DNA from: Woeseiaceae bacterium
GTDB taxonomy: Bacteria; Pseudomonadota; Gammaproteobacteria; Steroidobacterales; Woeseiaceae
Assembly (NCBI GenBank): GCA_013138675.1
Contig: WTCH01000328.1
Location: forward strand, 1 to 12,485
DNA: 12,485 nucleotides
Direction of reading: 5' to 3'
Within the stretch, counting starts at the first letter, position 1, and each line of letters opens with the position of its first letter. The translations under genes were made by a program, and so were the position numbers. Below the pieces are notes generated by a model. It ran no database searches. It had not been told where the DNA came from and worked only from the letters and a program-made list of their open reading frames with translations. Shown one piece after another: positions 6,109 through 12,485 of the stretch.

Positions 6109-6755
6109 AGCTAGCGTTCAAAACGATTTCGGTATCCGGATCAGACGCATTTGAGTTTCTTCAAAGCCAGTTGACCAACGACGTTGCGTTGCTTGAGACC
6201 GAAGCCGAGATCTTTGCAGCCTTTTGCAACCCGAAAGGCAGGGTGATCTGGTTCGGGACAGTTAACCGGACCGAATCCGGATATGGCATGTCGGTCGCGA
6301 CAGACCTGGCAGAAGACATGGTCCGACGACTGACCGTATTTCGATTTCGCTCCAAGGTTGAATTCGCGATTGAAAAAGGCGGCACCGTCGACCCGACGTT
6401 CCTCATTGCGAACGGCCATCCATTTATCGGCGCGAACCAGTCGGAAAACTTCACCCCGCACATGCTCAACCTGGACCTGTTAGGTGCGGTCAGTGTCGAC
6501 AAGGGTTGCTACCCGGGTCAGGAAATCGTTGCACGGACGCATTTCCGCGGTGCCACCAAGCGCCGGCTAATGCGCTTCGAAAGCTCTTCGCCCGTTGCGC
6601 CCGGTGACAAGGTTTCAGATGGCGAACGCGACATTGGCGAAGTCCTCAATGCGAATGGCACGGATCTTCTTGCCGTTGTCCCGACAGAAAAAGCGGATCA
6701 AGAGCTTAAAGTGAAGGAGATACCGCTGGTACACTTGCCACTGCCCTACCTTTAG
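6102..6755 (+). CDS. ygfZ: Compact YgfZ-family folate-binding Fe-S cluster maintenance protein
   Basis: YgfZ (IBA57 family) is a GcvT-like, tetrahydrofolate-binding protein that supports maturation or repair of some Fe-S enzymes. The start chosen is ATG 6102 (217 residues), preceded by AGGA five bases upstream; the frame is open back to 5895, but that part overlaps the SDHAF4-like gene and does not resemble YgfZ. The N-terminus fits the family (ISVSGSDAFEFLQSQLTNDV, residues 9-28), as does FCNPKGRVIWF (41-51). The diagnostic KGCYPGQE is at 134-141 with the key Cys136, followed by IVARTHFRGATKRRLMRF. E. coli YgfZ has 326 residues with this motif near 226, so about 90 residues are missing ahead of it, roughly between residues 85 and 118 here. 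There is no frameshift sign, so it seems a natural short form. It is divergent from the sdh operon and 29 bases before the DUF2165 gene. Confidence 0.88.
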   Translation: MSELAFKTISVSGSDAFEFLQSQLTNDVALLETEAEIFAAFCNPKGRVIWFGTVNRTESGYGMSVATDLAEDMVRRLTVFRFRSKVEFAIEKGGTVDPTFLIANGHPFIGANQSENFTPHMLNLDLLGAVSVDKGCYPGQEIVARTHFRGATKRRLMRFESSSPVAPGDKVSDGERDIGEVLNANGTDLLAVVPTEKADQELKVKEIPLVHLPLPYL

Positions 6756-6784
6756 AAAAACAACATACAATTTGGGGAAAGCGA

Positions 6785-7270
6785 ATGATTCGATTCATTA
6801 AAATACTCATGGCCGCATCGGTCGCCCTGTTTTGCCTGATGTACGCACTGCAGAACATTTGGAATCTCGAGGCAGCAAGCTGGTTCGTCTCCTATACAAC
6901 CGGCATGGAAGGCCACGAAAAATATCCATCGCATTTCGGCCCGGCAATCACGTCTTCAGCGCTACACGGCATCATGCTGTGGATCATTATCGCGCTTGAA
7001 GTTACCGCCGGCGCTCTGGCAGCCAAGGGGGCCTTTGATCTGTTCAAAGCTCGAAATGGCTCGGCCGACGACTTTAATGGCGCCAAGACCTATGCGATTG
7101 CCGGTTGCGGCGTTGGAATCCTGATCTGGTTCGGCCTGTTTTCCGCCATTGGCGGCACCTATTTCCAGATGTGGCAGACAGAAGCTGGCGGTGGCGCATT
7201 GGGGAATGCGTCCATCTTCTCGGTCCAACTCGGAGTCATCTGGCTCCTGATCAGCCAGAAAGACAGTTAG
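6785..7270 (+). CDS. DUF2165-family small integral membrane protein
   Basis: Predicted inner-membrane protein of 161 residues with unknown function. Four hydrophobic segments lie at about 4-22, 63-87, 105-128 and 142-158. Features recalled from DUF2165 proteins are a start rich in K/L with an early helix, ITSSALHGIMLWIIIALE (56-73, including a helix-embedded His and Glu), ILIWFGLFSAIGGTYFQMWQ (116-135), and a final short helix. A GGGGA ribosome-binding site lies six bases before ATG 6785. It begins 29 bases after ygfZ and is probably co-transcribed with it. Its TAG overlaps the lysS stop on the opposite strand by three bases, with no room for a terminator. The family assignment comes from remembered consensus and is good but not certain; no reaction is proposed. 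Confidence 0.75.
   Translation: MIRFIKILMAASVALFCLMYALQNIWNLEAASWFVSYTTGMEGHEKYPSHFGPAITSSALHGIMLWIIIALEVTAGALAAKGAFDLFKARNGSADDFNGAKTYAIAGCGVGILIWFGLFSAIGGTYFQMWQTEAGGGALGNASIFSVQLGVIWLLISQKDS
7267..7270. other. Convergent stop-codon overlap (DUF2165 gene / lysS)
   Basis: The plus-strand TAG at 7268-7270 and the minus-strand TAA at 7269-7267 share three base pairs. There is no intergenic space and no GC-rich hairpin with a T-run at the junction, so any terminator must lie inside one of the two coding regions, or the transcripts overlap at their 3' ends. Confidence 0.9.
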
Positions 7271-8769
7271 TCGAAGACTTCCGGCCGCATATGCGGGAAT
7301 AGCAGCACGTCGCGAATCGATGGCGCATCGGTAAACAGCATCACGAGCCTGTCGATACCTATGCCGATGCCCGCCGTCGGTGGCATGCCGTATTCGAGCG
7401 CACGAATGTAGTCGTGATCGAAAGCCATGGCCTCGTCGTCGCCTGCTTCGCGGTTGGCCACCTGCGCACGGAAGCGTTCTGCCTGGTCTTCGGGGTCATT
7501 GAGCTCCGAGAAACCGTTCGCGATCTCGCGGCCCGCCACGAAAAACTCGAAGCGGTCCGTCACAAACGGATCGTCATCGTTACAGCGTGACAAAGGCGAC
7601 ACCTCAGTAGGGTACTGCGTAACAAAGGTGGGTTTGCGCAGATTGTCTTCACCCGTCTTCTCGAATATCTCGATCTGCAATTTGCCGGGGCCGTAGCCGT
7701 CCTTGACCGGCACGCCGAGCTTCTCGCAGACGCCGACCAGGTAGTCACGATCGCGGAGCTTCGATTTATCGAACTCCGGATTGAAGTGCAGGATTACCTC
7801 CTCGACAGTCATGCGCGCAAACGGCTCACTCAAGTCGAATTCTTCGCCCTGGTAGTCGATCCTTGACTGGCCGAGCAGCGCATCAGCCATGCCACGCATC
7901 AGGGCTTCGACCAAATCGATCAGGTCTTCATAGTCCGCATAAGCACGGTACAGCTCGAGCATCGTGAATTCGGGATTGTGCTGAGTCGATACACCCTCGT
8001 TGCGAAAGCTTCGATTAATCTCGTAGACGCGCTCGAAGCCTCCAACGATTAATCGTTTCAGATTAAGCTCCGGCGCGATACGCAAATACAACTGCATGTC
8101 GAGCGCGTTGTGGTGCGTCGTAAACGGGCGAGCGATGGCGCCGCCCGGCGTAGTCTGCATCATCGGCGTCTCGACTTCGAGGTAGTCCTGCGCATCGAGG
8201 AATGCCCGGATGTAGGCGACGATCGACGAACGCGTGCGAAACACAGCTGCGCTATCGGCATTCATAATCAGGTCGACGTAACGCTGCCGATAGCGTGTCT
8301 CCTGGTCAGACAGTCCGGCCCACTTCTCGGGCAACGGTCGCAGTGACTTCGTCAGCAGCCGCACTTCGTCGGCCATGACCGTAAGTTCGCCGGTCTTCGT
8401 GCGGAACAATGCGCCTTCGGCGCCAACGATGTCACCTACATCCCACTTCTTGAAGGACTGGTACACCCCTTCAGGCAGGCGATCACGTTCGAGCCGTACC
8501 TGGATCTGCCCGGAGCGATCCTGCAACTTGATGAAGCTCGCCTTACCCATGACACGCTTGACCATCATGCGGCCGACAACCCGGACGCGGACATCTTCGC
8601 CGCGCAGCGTTTCATCGTCGTGCTCGTGGAACGTCCGCTGCAATTCGTCGGCCGTCGCGTTGCGACGAAAATCATTCGGGTAGGCGTTACCCTGCTCTCT
8701 TAGAGCATCTAGCTTGCCGCGTCGTTCGGCAATCAACTTGCCTTCATCTTTTGTCTTGTTGTCGCTCAC
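7267..8769 (-). CDS. lysS: Lysyl-tRNA synthetase, class II
   Basis: Charges tRNA-Lys with lysine in the cytoplasm, as a class II dimer. It is 500 residues (E. coli LysS 505) with the expected order: an N-terminal helix, an OB-fold anticodon-binding domain at about 60-140 (VRVVGRMMVKRVMGKASFIK onwards), and the catalytic core with motif 1 around 188-206 (FLDAQDYLEVETPMM), motif 2 FRNEG at 255-259 within NRSFRNEGVSTQHNPEFTML, and motif 3 GIGIGIDRLVML at 467-478. The C-terminus, LLFPHMRPEVFD, fits the family. The start is GTG 8769, immediately after the prfB TAA with no intervening base, and AGGGA within prfB lies six bases upstream. The prfB-lysS pairing is common in gammaproteobacteria. The 3' end overlaps the convergent DUF2165 gene by three bases. 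Confidence 0.98.
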   Translation of the reverse strand: MSDNKTKDEGKLIAERRGKLDALREQGNAYPNDFRRNATADELQRTFHEHDDETLRGEDVRVRVVGRMMVKRVMGKASFIKLQDRSGQIQVRLERDRLPEGVYQSFKKWDVGDIVGAEGALFRTKTGELTVMADEVRLLTKSLRPLPEKWAGLSDQETRYRQRYVDLIMNADSAAVFRTRSSIVAYIRAFLDAQDYLEVETPMMQTTPGGAIARPFTTHHNALDMQLYLRIAPELNLKRLIVGGFERVYEINRSFRNEGVSTQHNPEFTMLELYRAYADYEDLIDLVEALMRGMADALLGQSRIDYQGEEFDLSEPFARMTVEEVILHFNPEFDKSKLRDRDYLVGVCEKLGVPVKDGYGPGKLQIEIFEKTGEDNLRKPTFVTQYPTEVSPLSRCNDDDPFVTDRFEFFVAGREIANGFSELNDPEDQAERFRAQVANREAGDDEAMAFDHDYIRALEYGMPPTAGIGIGIDRLVMLFTDAPSIRDVLLFPHMRPEVFD

Positions 8770-9868
8770 TTACAGTCCCTGTTTCAGGCTTGCTTCGATG
8801 AATTCATCGAGCGCACCATCGAGTACAGCCTGAGTGTTACCGGTTTCGACACCGGTACGCAAATCCTTGATACGGCTCTGGTCGAGTACGTAGTTGCGAA
8901 TCTGACTACCCCAACCGACGTCGGCCTTGCCTTCCTCAACCACGGACGCCTCGGCACGGCGTTTCTGCAGCTCGAACTCATACAATTTGGCTTTGAGCTG
9001 CTTCATCGCCTGCGCTTTGTTCTTGTGTTGCGAGCGGTCGTTCTGACACTGCACCACGAGGTTCGTCGGCAGGTGCGTAATTCGTACGGCCGACTCGGTC
9101 CGGTTGACGTGCTGTCCGCCCGCACCGCTCGCACGATAGACATCAATGCGCAGGTCCGAAGGATTAATTTCGATATCGATGTTGTCATCCACTTCGGGCG
9201 ACACGAATACCGATGCGAATGACGTGTGGCGGCGATTGCCCGAGTCGAACGGCGATTTACGCACGAGGCGGTGAACACCTGTCTCGGTACGCAACCAGCC
9301 ATACACGTACTCACCGGTCACATGCACCGTCGAACTCTTGATGCCGGCCACTTCGCCAGCTGAGGCTTCAATGACTTCTGCCTTGAAGCCGTGCGCTTCT
9401 GCCCAGCGCAAATACATGCGCAATATCATTTCTGCCCAGTCCTGCGCCTCGGTGCCGCCGGCACCTGACTGTATATCGACGTAGGCGTTATTGGCGTCCA
9501 TTTCGCCCGAGAACATGCGACGAAACTCGAGTGCAGCCAGTTTTTGTTCGAAGCGACCAATGTCCTGCTCGACCTCTGCCACCGTGTCGGCGTCGTCTTC
9601 TTCGACGGCCATGGACAACAACTCCCCGGCGTCGTTCAGACCCGTAGAGAGTTCATCGAGAACAATGACGATCTGCTCGAGCTGCGCACGCTCCTGCCCT
9701 AAAGCCTGGGCGCGCTCCGGTGCATTCCACACGTCGGGTTGCTCGAGCTCGCGCTGGACCTCGGTCAGGCGTTCAGCCTTGCCTTCGTAGTCAAAGGTAC
9801 CTCCTCAACGCATCGGTGCGTTCGGTGAGGTCGGCTATGGTCAGTTTTGTTTGACTCGTTTCCATCAT
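8770..9868 (-). CDS. prfB: Peptide chain release factor 2 (RF2), with programmed +1 frameshift
   Basis: RF2 terminates translation at UGA and UAA. The gene is read in two frames. ATG 9868 opens 25 codons ending in AGG AGG TAC CTT, then an in-frame TGA at 9793-9791; a +1 shift skips the T at 9793 and continues GAC TAC GAA from 9792 to the TAA at 8770. The spliced product is 25 + 340 = 365 residues, the E. coli length, and the numbering stays in register: the stop-recognition SPF tripeptide is at 205-207 and the catalytic GGQ at 250-252. Residue 246 is Ala (YRASGAGGQ), as in most bacteria rather than the Thr of E. coli K-12. The start is either ATG 9868 or the adjacent ATG 9865; the former puts the TGA at codon 26, as in E. 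coli. Only a weak ribosome-binding site is seen. It lies 29 bases after recJ and abuts lysS. Confidence 0.97.
8776..8780 (-). promoter_or_regulatory. Shine-Dalgarno for the lysS GTG start
   Basis: AGGGA lies in the last codons of prfB, six bases before GTG 8769. With prfB TAA directly abutting the GTG, it supports termination-reinitiation coupling between RF2 and LysS. Confidence 0.7.
9790..9805 (-). promoter_or_regulatory. Programmed +1 frameshift site of prfB
   Basis: AGG AGG TAC CTT TGA C: an internal Shine-Dalgarno, a slippery CTT codon and a UGA followed by C (a weak termination context). E. coli has AGG GGG TAT CTT TGA C. Low RF2 favours shifting and so restores RF2, an established autoregulatory circuit. 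The internal Shine-Dalgarno here is the full AGGAGG at the same spacing. Confidence 0.96.
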
Positions 9869-9897
9869 GTCGTCCAGCGGTGCAGCGCGCGATCTTA

Positions 9898-11628
9898 TCA
9901 ACCCCCGGCCTGCAACGCAGCAATTTGTTCAACGATGAGTTGCGGCGATTCGACACCGCGCCACTCGTTGACGTCGAGGCGGTAGGCCAACTGCACAACA
10001 CCGCGAAAAGCAGGTCCGGCCTGGTTGAACGCGATCGCATCGATGACGTTATTGCCGCCGACGGCTTTCAGGCGCATCTTCAAGTGACTCTCACCGACAG
10101 TGCGCTGCTCAAGCAGCTCGAAGTCGCCGTTCCAGGTCGGTTCCGGAAAACCGGATCCCCAGGGGCCGGCATTTCGCAGGGCCTGCGCGAATTGTAGGAG
10201 CCCGCCCCAGCGGGCGGTATCTGTTTCTGCAATTACGCCGTCCGATGTTATCGCACCGGAGAAATCCGCATCCGGATAGAGCCGCGTTAATTGCGCGGCC
10301 ACAGCATCGGCAAAGACCGAGTAGTTTGCTTCTGCAATCGTCAATCCCGCAGCCATTGCGTGCCCGCCAAATTTGTCGATCAAGCCTGGATGCCTGCTCG
10401 AAACGGCCTCGAGCAGATCACGTGCATGCACCCCGGCAATGGATCTTGCCGAGCCTTTCAGATGACTGTCACTCTCCCTCGCAAATGCGAACACGGGGCG
10501 GTGGCATTTTTCCTTTACGCGAGACGCTATGAGCCCGACGACTCCCTGGTGCCACGACTGGTCGTAAACACACACGCACGACGGCCACTTCTTCGAATCA
10601 AGCGAATCGACGTAAGCAAATGCCTGTTCGCGCATCGTCGACTCAATCTCACGACGCTCCTTGTTGATGTCATCAAGCAGGGTTGCGAGTTGCGCGGCAG
10701 TCGCATCATCGTCGGTCAGCAGACACTCTATGCCAACGGACATGTCCTCGAGACGGCCCGCCGCATTGAGGCGTGGGCCAGCCGCAAAGCCCAGGTCGGT
10801 GCTGACGGTACGAGACAGCTGGCGGCCGGATTGTGTAAGCAATGCTCGAATGCCCGGGACTGTCTGACCCGCGCGAATTCGACCCAGCCCCTGTTGCACG
10901 AGAATGCGGTTGTTGTGGTCAAGCGGCACAACATCTGCAACCGTACCCAAAGCGACAAGGTCAAGAAACTTCGCCGGAACCCGGGCGCAACCCATCTCTC
11001 CCTGTTCCTCCAGCACTTTCCCGAGTGCAGCCATGACATAAAACGCGACGCCAACTCCCGCCAGATTGCGGCTCGTAAAGGTACTGCCGACCAGATTCGG
11101 ATTGACGATCACGTCAGCCCCGGGAAGTTCTTTCGCAGGCAGGTGATGATCGGTTACGAGTACGGCTATGCCCGCCTCTTTCGCGGCGCGCACGCCCGCA
11201 AGACTCGAAATACCGTTGTCGACTGTGACGATCAATTGCGGCGATCGCTCGGCGGCTACTTGTACGATTTCAGGTGAAAGCCCGTAACCGAAATCGAAGC
11301 GGTTTGGGACAAGGTAGCTCACGTTCGAGAATCCGAAGGCACTCAGGCATCGCAGCATCAACGCCGTGCTGGTTGCGCCGTCAACGTCGAAGTCGCCAAT
11401 GACCACGATGGGATCTTGTTTGTGTTTTAGCAGCAGCTCGACTGCTGCGTCTACGCCCTCAAGTGACCCGACAGGGGCGAGGCCCGCTAAACCATAGTCA
11501 AGTTGTTCAGGCGATGTCACACCGCGCGCGGCAAACAGACGGGCAAGCACCGGGTCCAGCGAATCCAGATCGCTCGCCTGGCTGGACCGAGGCGCTCTGC
11601 GTGCAGTGATGGGCCGCTGTGATTTCAT
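9898..11628 (-). CDS. recJ: Single-stranded-DNA-specific 5'-3' exonuclease RecJ
   Basis: RecJ degrades single-stranded DNA 5' to 3' in recombination, mismatch repair and fork processing. It is 576 residues (E. coli 577). DHH-superfamily motifs appear in order: motif I VVIGDFDVDGATSTA (75-89), motif II VTVDNGIS (134-141), motif III VTDHHLP (158-164) with the DHH itself, and motif IV LVALGTVADVVPL (224-236). Then come RLNAAGRLEDM (286-296), the DHHA1 part with GSARS (392-396) and KFGGHAMAAGLTI (419-431), and a C-terminal OB-like part starting near GPWGSGFPEP (488-497). Motif I has Val where E. coli has Ala (DFDADG); the metal-binding Asp residues are kept. ATG 11628 overlaps the upstream gene's stop as ATGA. 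The prfB start is 29 bases after the recJ stop. Confidence 0.97.
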   Translation of the reverse strand: MKSQRPITARRAPRSSQASDLDSLDPVLARLFAARGVTSPEQLDYGLAGLAPVGSLEGVDAAVELLLKHKQDPIVVIGDFDVDGATSTALMLRCLSAFGFSNVSYLVPNRFDFGYGLSPEIVQVAAERSPQLIVTVDNGISSLAGVRAAKEAGIAVLVTDHHLPAKELPGADVIVNPNLVGSTFTSRNLAGVGVAFYVMAALGKVLEEQGEMGCARVPAKFLDLVALGTVADVVPLDHNNRILVQQGLGRIRAGQTVPGIRALLTQSGRQLSRTVSTDLGFAAGPRLNAAGRLEDMSVGIECLLTDDDATAAQLATLLDDINKERREIESTMREQAFAYVDSLDSKKWPSCVCVYDQSWHQGVVGLIASRVKEKCHRPVFAFARESDSHLKGSARSIAGVHARDLLEAVSSRHPGLIDKFGGHAMAAGLTIAEANYSVFADAVAAQLTRLYPDADFSGAITSDGVIAETDTARWGGLLQFAQALRNAGPWGSGFPEPTWNGDFELLEQRTVGESHLKMRLKAVGGNNVIDAIAFNQAGPAFRGVVQLAYRLDVNEWRGVESPQLIVEQIAALQAGG

Positions 11629-12485
11629 CCCGCCTGATCCAGTATTGCTGAGCTGCGGCGCCAGAACCGCCAGCGATGCGCCGGCAAGACGGACGCCTCA
11701 ATTCCGTCGCGGAACATCAACGTCAGCTGTGAGACGCGCCCGGAACGAAGCAGGTCCCTCAGATCACTGAGACAACGTTCCAGCAGTTCGGGATCATCCT
11801 GTTCCGGAATCACGGCGACAAATCCCGCGACGGATGCTTCGACGCACGACGGAATGTCTCCAGGCCAATTGGCAACAACACCGGTCTTACTCAGCCAGTG
11901 CCCCATGAGCAGCGGGTCGTTGCTGAACAGTGGCGGATGCGGAACCGTTTCCTGTTCGGGCGCAAAACCGCCTCCCCAAAACCACAGGCAGTTGATAGGT
12001 TGCTGTCCCTCCTCTTGTCGCCGCAGATTGATCTCGTGATCGTGCAGCGCCATCTCGACCTCCGATACCAGGCTTCGATAGTCGCCGGCGCCCTCACCGG
12101 CTGGCATGTACTCGTTCGGCATGTCTCGATGAACGACATAGGAAGGCACTGCTGCGGTTGATATCGGGGCGTTGGCCCGTAAATAGCTGCACGTACCGAG
12201 CCTTGCGAATCCATAATTATCGGTGTCAGCGAGCGTCGCCTGCAGGTGATCAATCAACGGCCGCATATCGGCGGCGGGCGCGGCAGCAGCATCGTGTGCA
12301 TGCAAGCACAGATGATCCAGGCGTGGCTCCAGGTAGACCGGATCGGCGGCAGCAATCCAGACGGTCGGTCGGTCGCCGGTCTGGCCCCACATGCGCAGCG
12401 CGCCGAGCCCGGCTTCCGGGCATGGCATGCCCAGCTTCGCAAGAATGCTGGCAAGCAACTCCTGGGGTTTATGCAACTGAAGAAG
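11625..12485 (-). CDS. RpfE-like conserved protein of unknown function (5' end probably outside window)
   Basis: Resembles the protein called RpfE in Xanthomonas, often labelled a cofactor-independent phosphoglycerate-mutase-like regulatory protein; the biochemical activity is not established and I do not assert one. Recognisable parts, numbered from the TTG at 12476, are VWIAAADPVYLEPRLDHLCL (39-58), FARLGTCSYLR (90-100), an HxxxxxY/MP.G stretch near 118-128, a helical block around EVEMALHDHEINLRRQEEG (139-157), and the hallmark INCLWFWGGG (161-170). The C-terminal region ends with a basic segment, HRWRFWRRSS. The first start codon is TTG 12476, giving 283 residues, but the frame is still open to the window edge and family members tend to be longer at the N-terminus, so the true start probably lies beyond 12485. 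No membrane segments or signal peptide are seen. It overlaps recJ by ATGA, so the two are translationally coupled. Confidence 0.75.
   Translation of the reverse strand, partial: LLQLHKPQELLASILAKLGMPCPEAGLGALRMWGQTGDRPTVWIAAADPVYLEPRLDHLCLHAHDAAAAPAADMRPLIDHLQATLADTDNYGFARLGTCSYLRANAPISTAAVPSYVVHRDMPNEYMPAGEGAGDYRSLVSEVEMALHDHEINLRRQEEGQQPINCLWFWGGGFAPEQETVPHPPLFSNDPLLMGHWLSKTGVVANWPGDIPSCVEASVAGFVAVIPEQDDPELLERCLSDLRDLLRSGRVSQLTLMFRDGIEASVLPAHRWRFWRRSSAILDQAG

Noticed and set aside
9791..9793. In-frame TGA in prfB suggesting a pseudogene or sequencing error
   Set aside because: It is the conserved RF2 programmed frameshift: codon 26, preceded by AGG AGG TAC CTT and followed by C, and the joined product has 365 residues in register with E. 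coli.
5903..9897. Recurrent 29-base spacing (SDHAF4-like to sdhC, SDHAF4-like to ygfZ, ygfZ to DUF2165 gene, recJ to prfB)
   Set aside because: The four gaps share length but no sequence similarity that I can see, and their orientations differ; treated as coincidence.
10291..11277. Plus-strand open frame of 328 codons
   Set aside because: It is fully antisense to recJ, which has every DHH-family motif; the antisense product is rich in Arg, Cys and His, as expected for a shadow frame of GC-rich coding DNA.
1..12485. Mobile elements, CRISPR arrays, tRNA or other RNA genes
   Set aside because: No transposase-like product, direct-repeat array, terminal inverted repeats or tRNA-like cloverleaf was recognised, and almost all the sequence is occupied by identified coding regions.

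Overview
This 12.5 kb window looks like chromosomal core genome from a free-living gammaproteobacterium. Pointers are an RpoE/RseA/MucB envelope-stress module, a heme-type SdhCDAB complex II, an E. coli-sized RF2 with its programmed frameshift, and the order rpfE-like / recJ / prfB / lysS that I recall from the Xanthomonas rpf region. A lineage near Xanthomonadales or a related marine/soil group is an inference; no rRNA or other decisive marker is present. Genes are tightly packed: the longest non-coding stretch is about 117 bp. I see no tRNA, rRNA, CRISPR array, insertion sequence, phage gene or long repeat.

Region A (1-6072, all minus strand) reads, in transcription order, SDHAF4-like assembly factor, sdhC, sdhD, sdhA, sdhB, sdhE, ygfX, then rpoE, rseA and mucB, the last running off the left edge. 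The sdh genes are coupled by ATGA or TTGA overlaps or a strong Shine-Dalgarno. The operon carries complex II with two dedicated maturation factors, one at each end of the structural genes: a 46-residue SDHAF4 homologue (DUF1674) and the FAD-insertion factor SdhE. A good sigma-E type promoter lies just before rpoE, so the stress module can be self-activated as well as read through from sdh.

Region B (6102-7270, plus strand) starts 29 bp from the sdh operon and runs divergently: a compact YgfZ (folate-binding, Fe-S maintenance) and a DUF2165 membrane protein. The last gene overlaps lysS stop-to-stop.

Region C (7267-12485, minus strand) is an informational set: an RpfE-like protein of unknown function (truncated by the right edge), recJ, prfB and lysS, joined by an ATGA overlap, a 29-bp gap and a zero-length gap. 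The prfB reading frame is interrupted by the classic in-frame TGA at codon 26.

The most notable points are the short SDHAF4 gene at the head of the operon, the placement of the whole sdh operon inside what is elsewhere a ygfZ / sdhE-ygfX / nadB / rpoE neighbourhood with no nadB visible, the sigma-E promoter, TTG starts on sdhB and sdhE, and the shortened YgfZ. I found no wholly unknown multi-gene system; the genes are mostly recognisable families in an informative arrangement.
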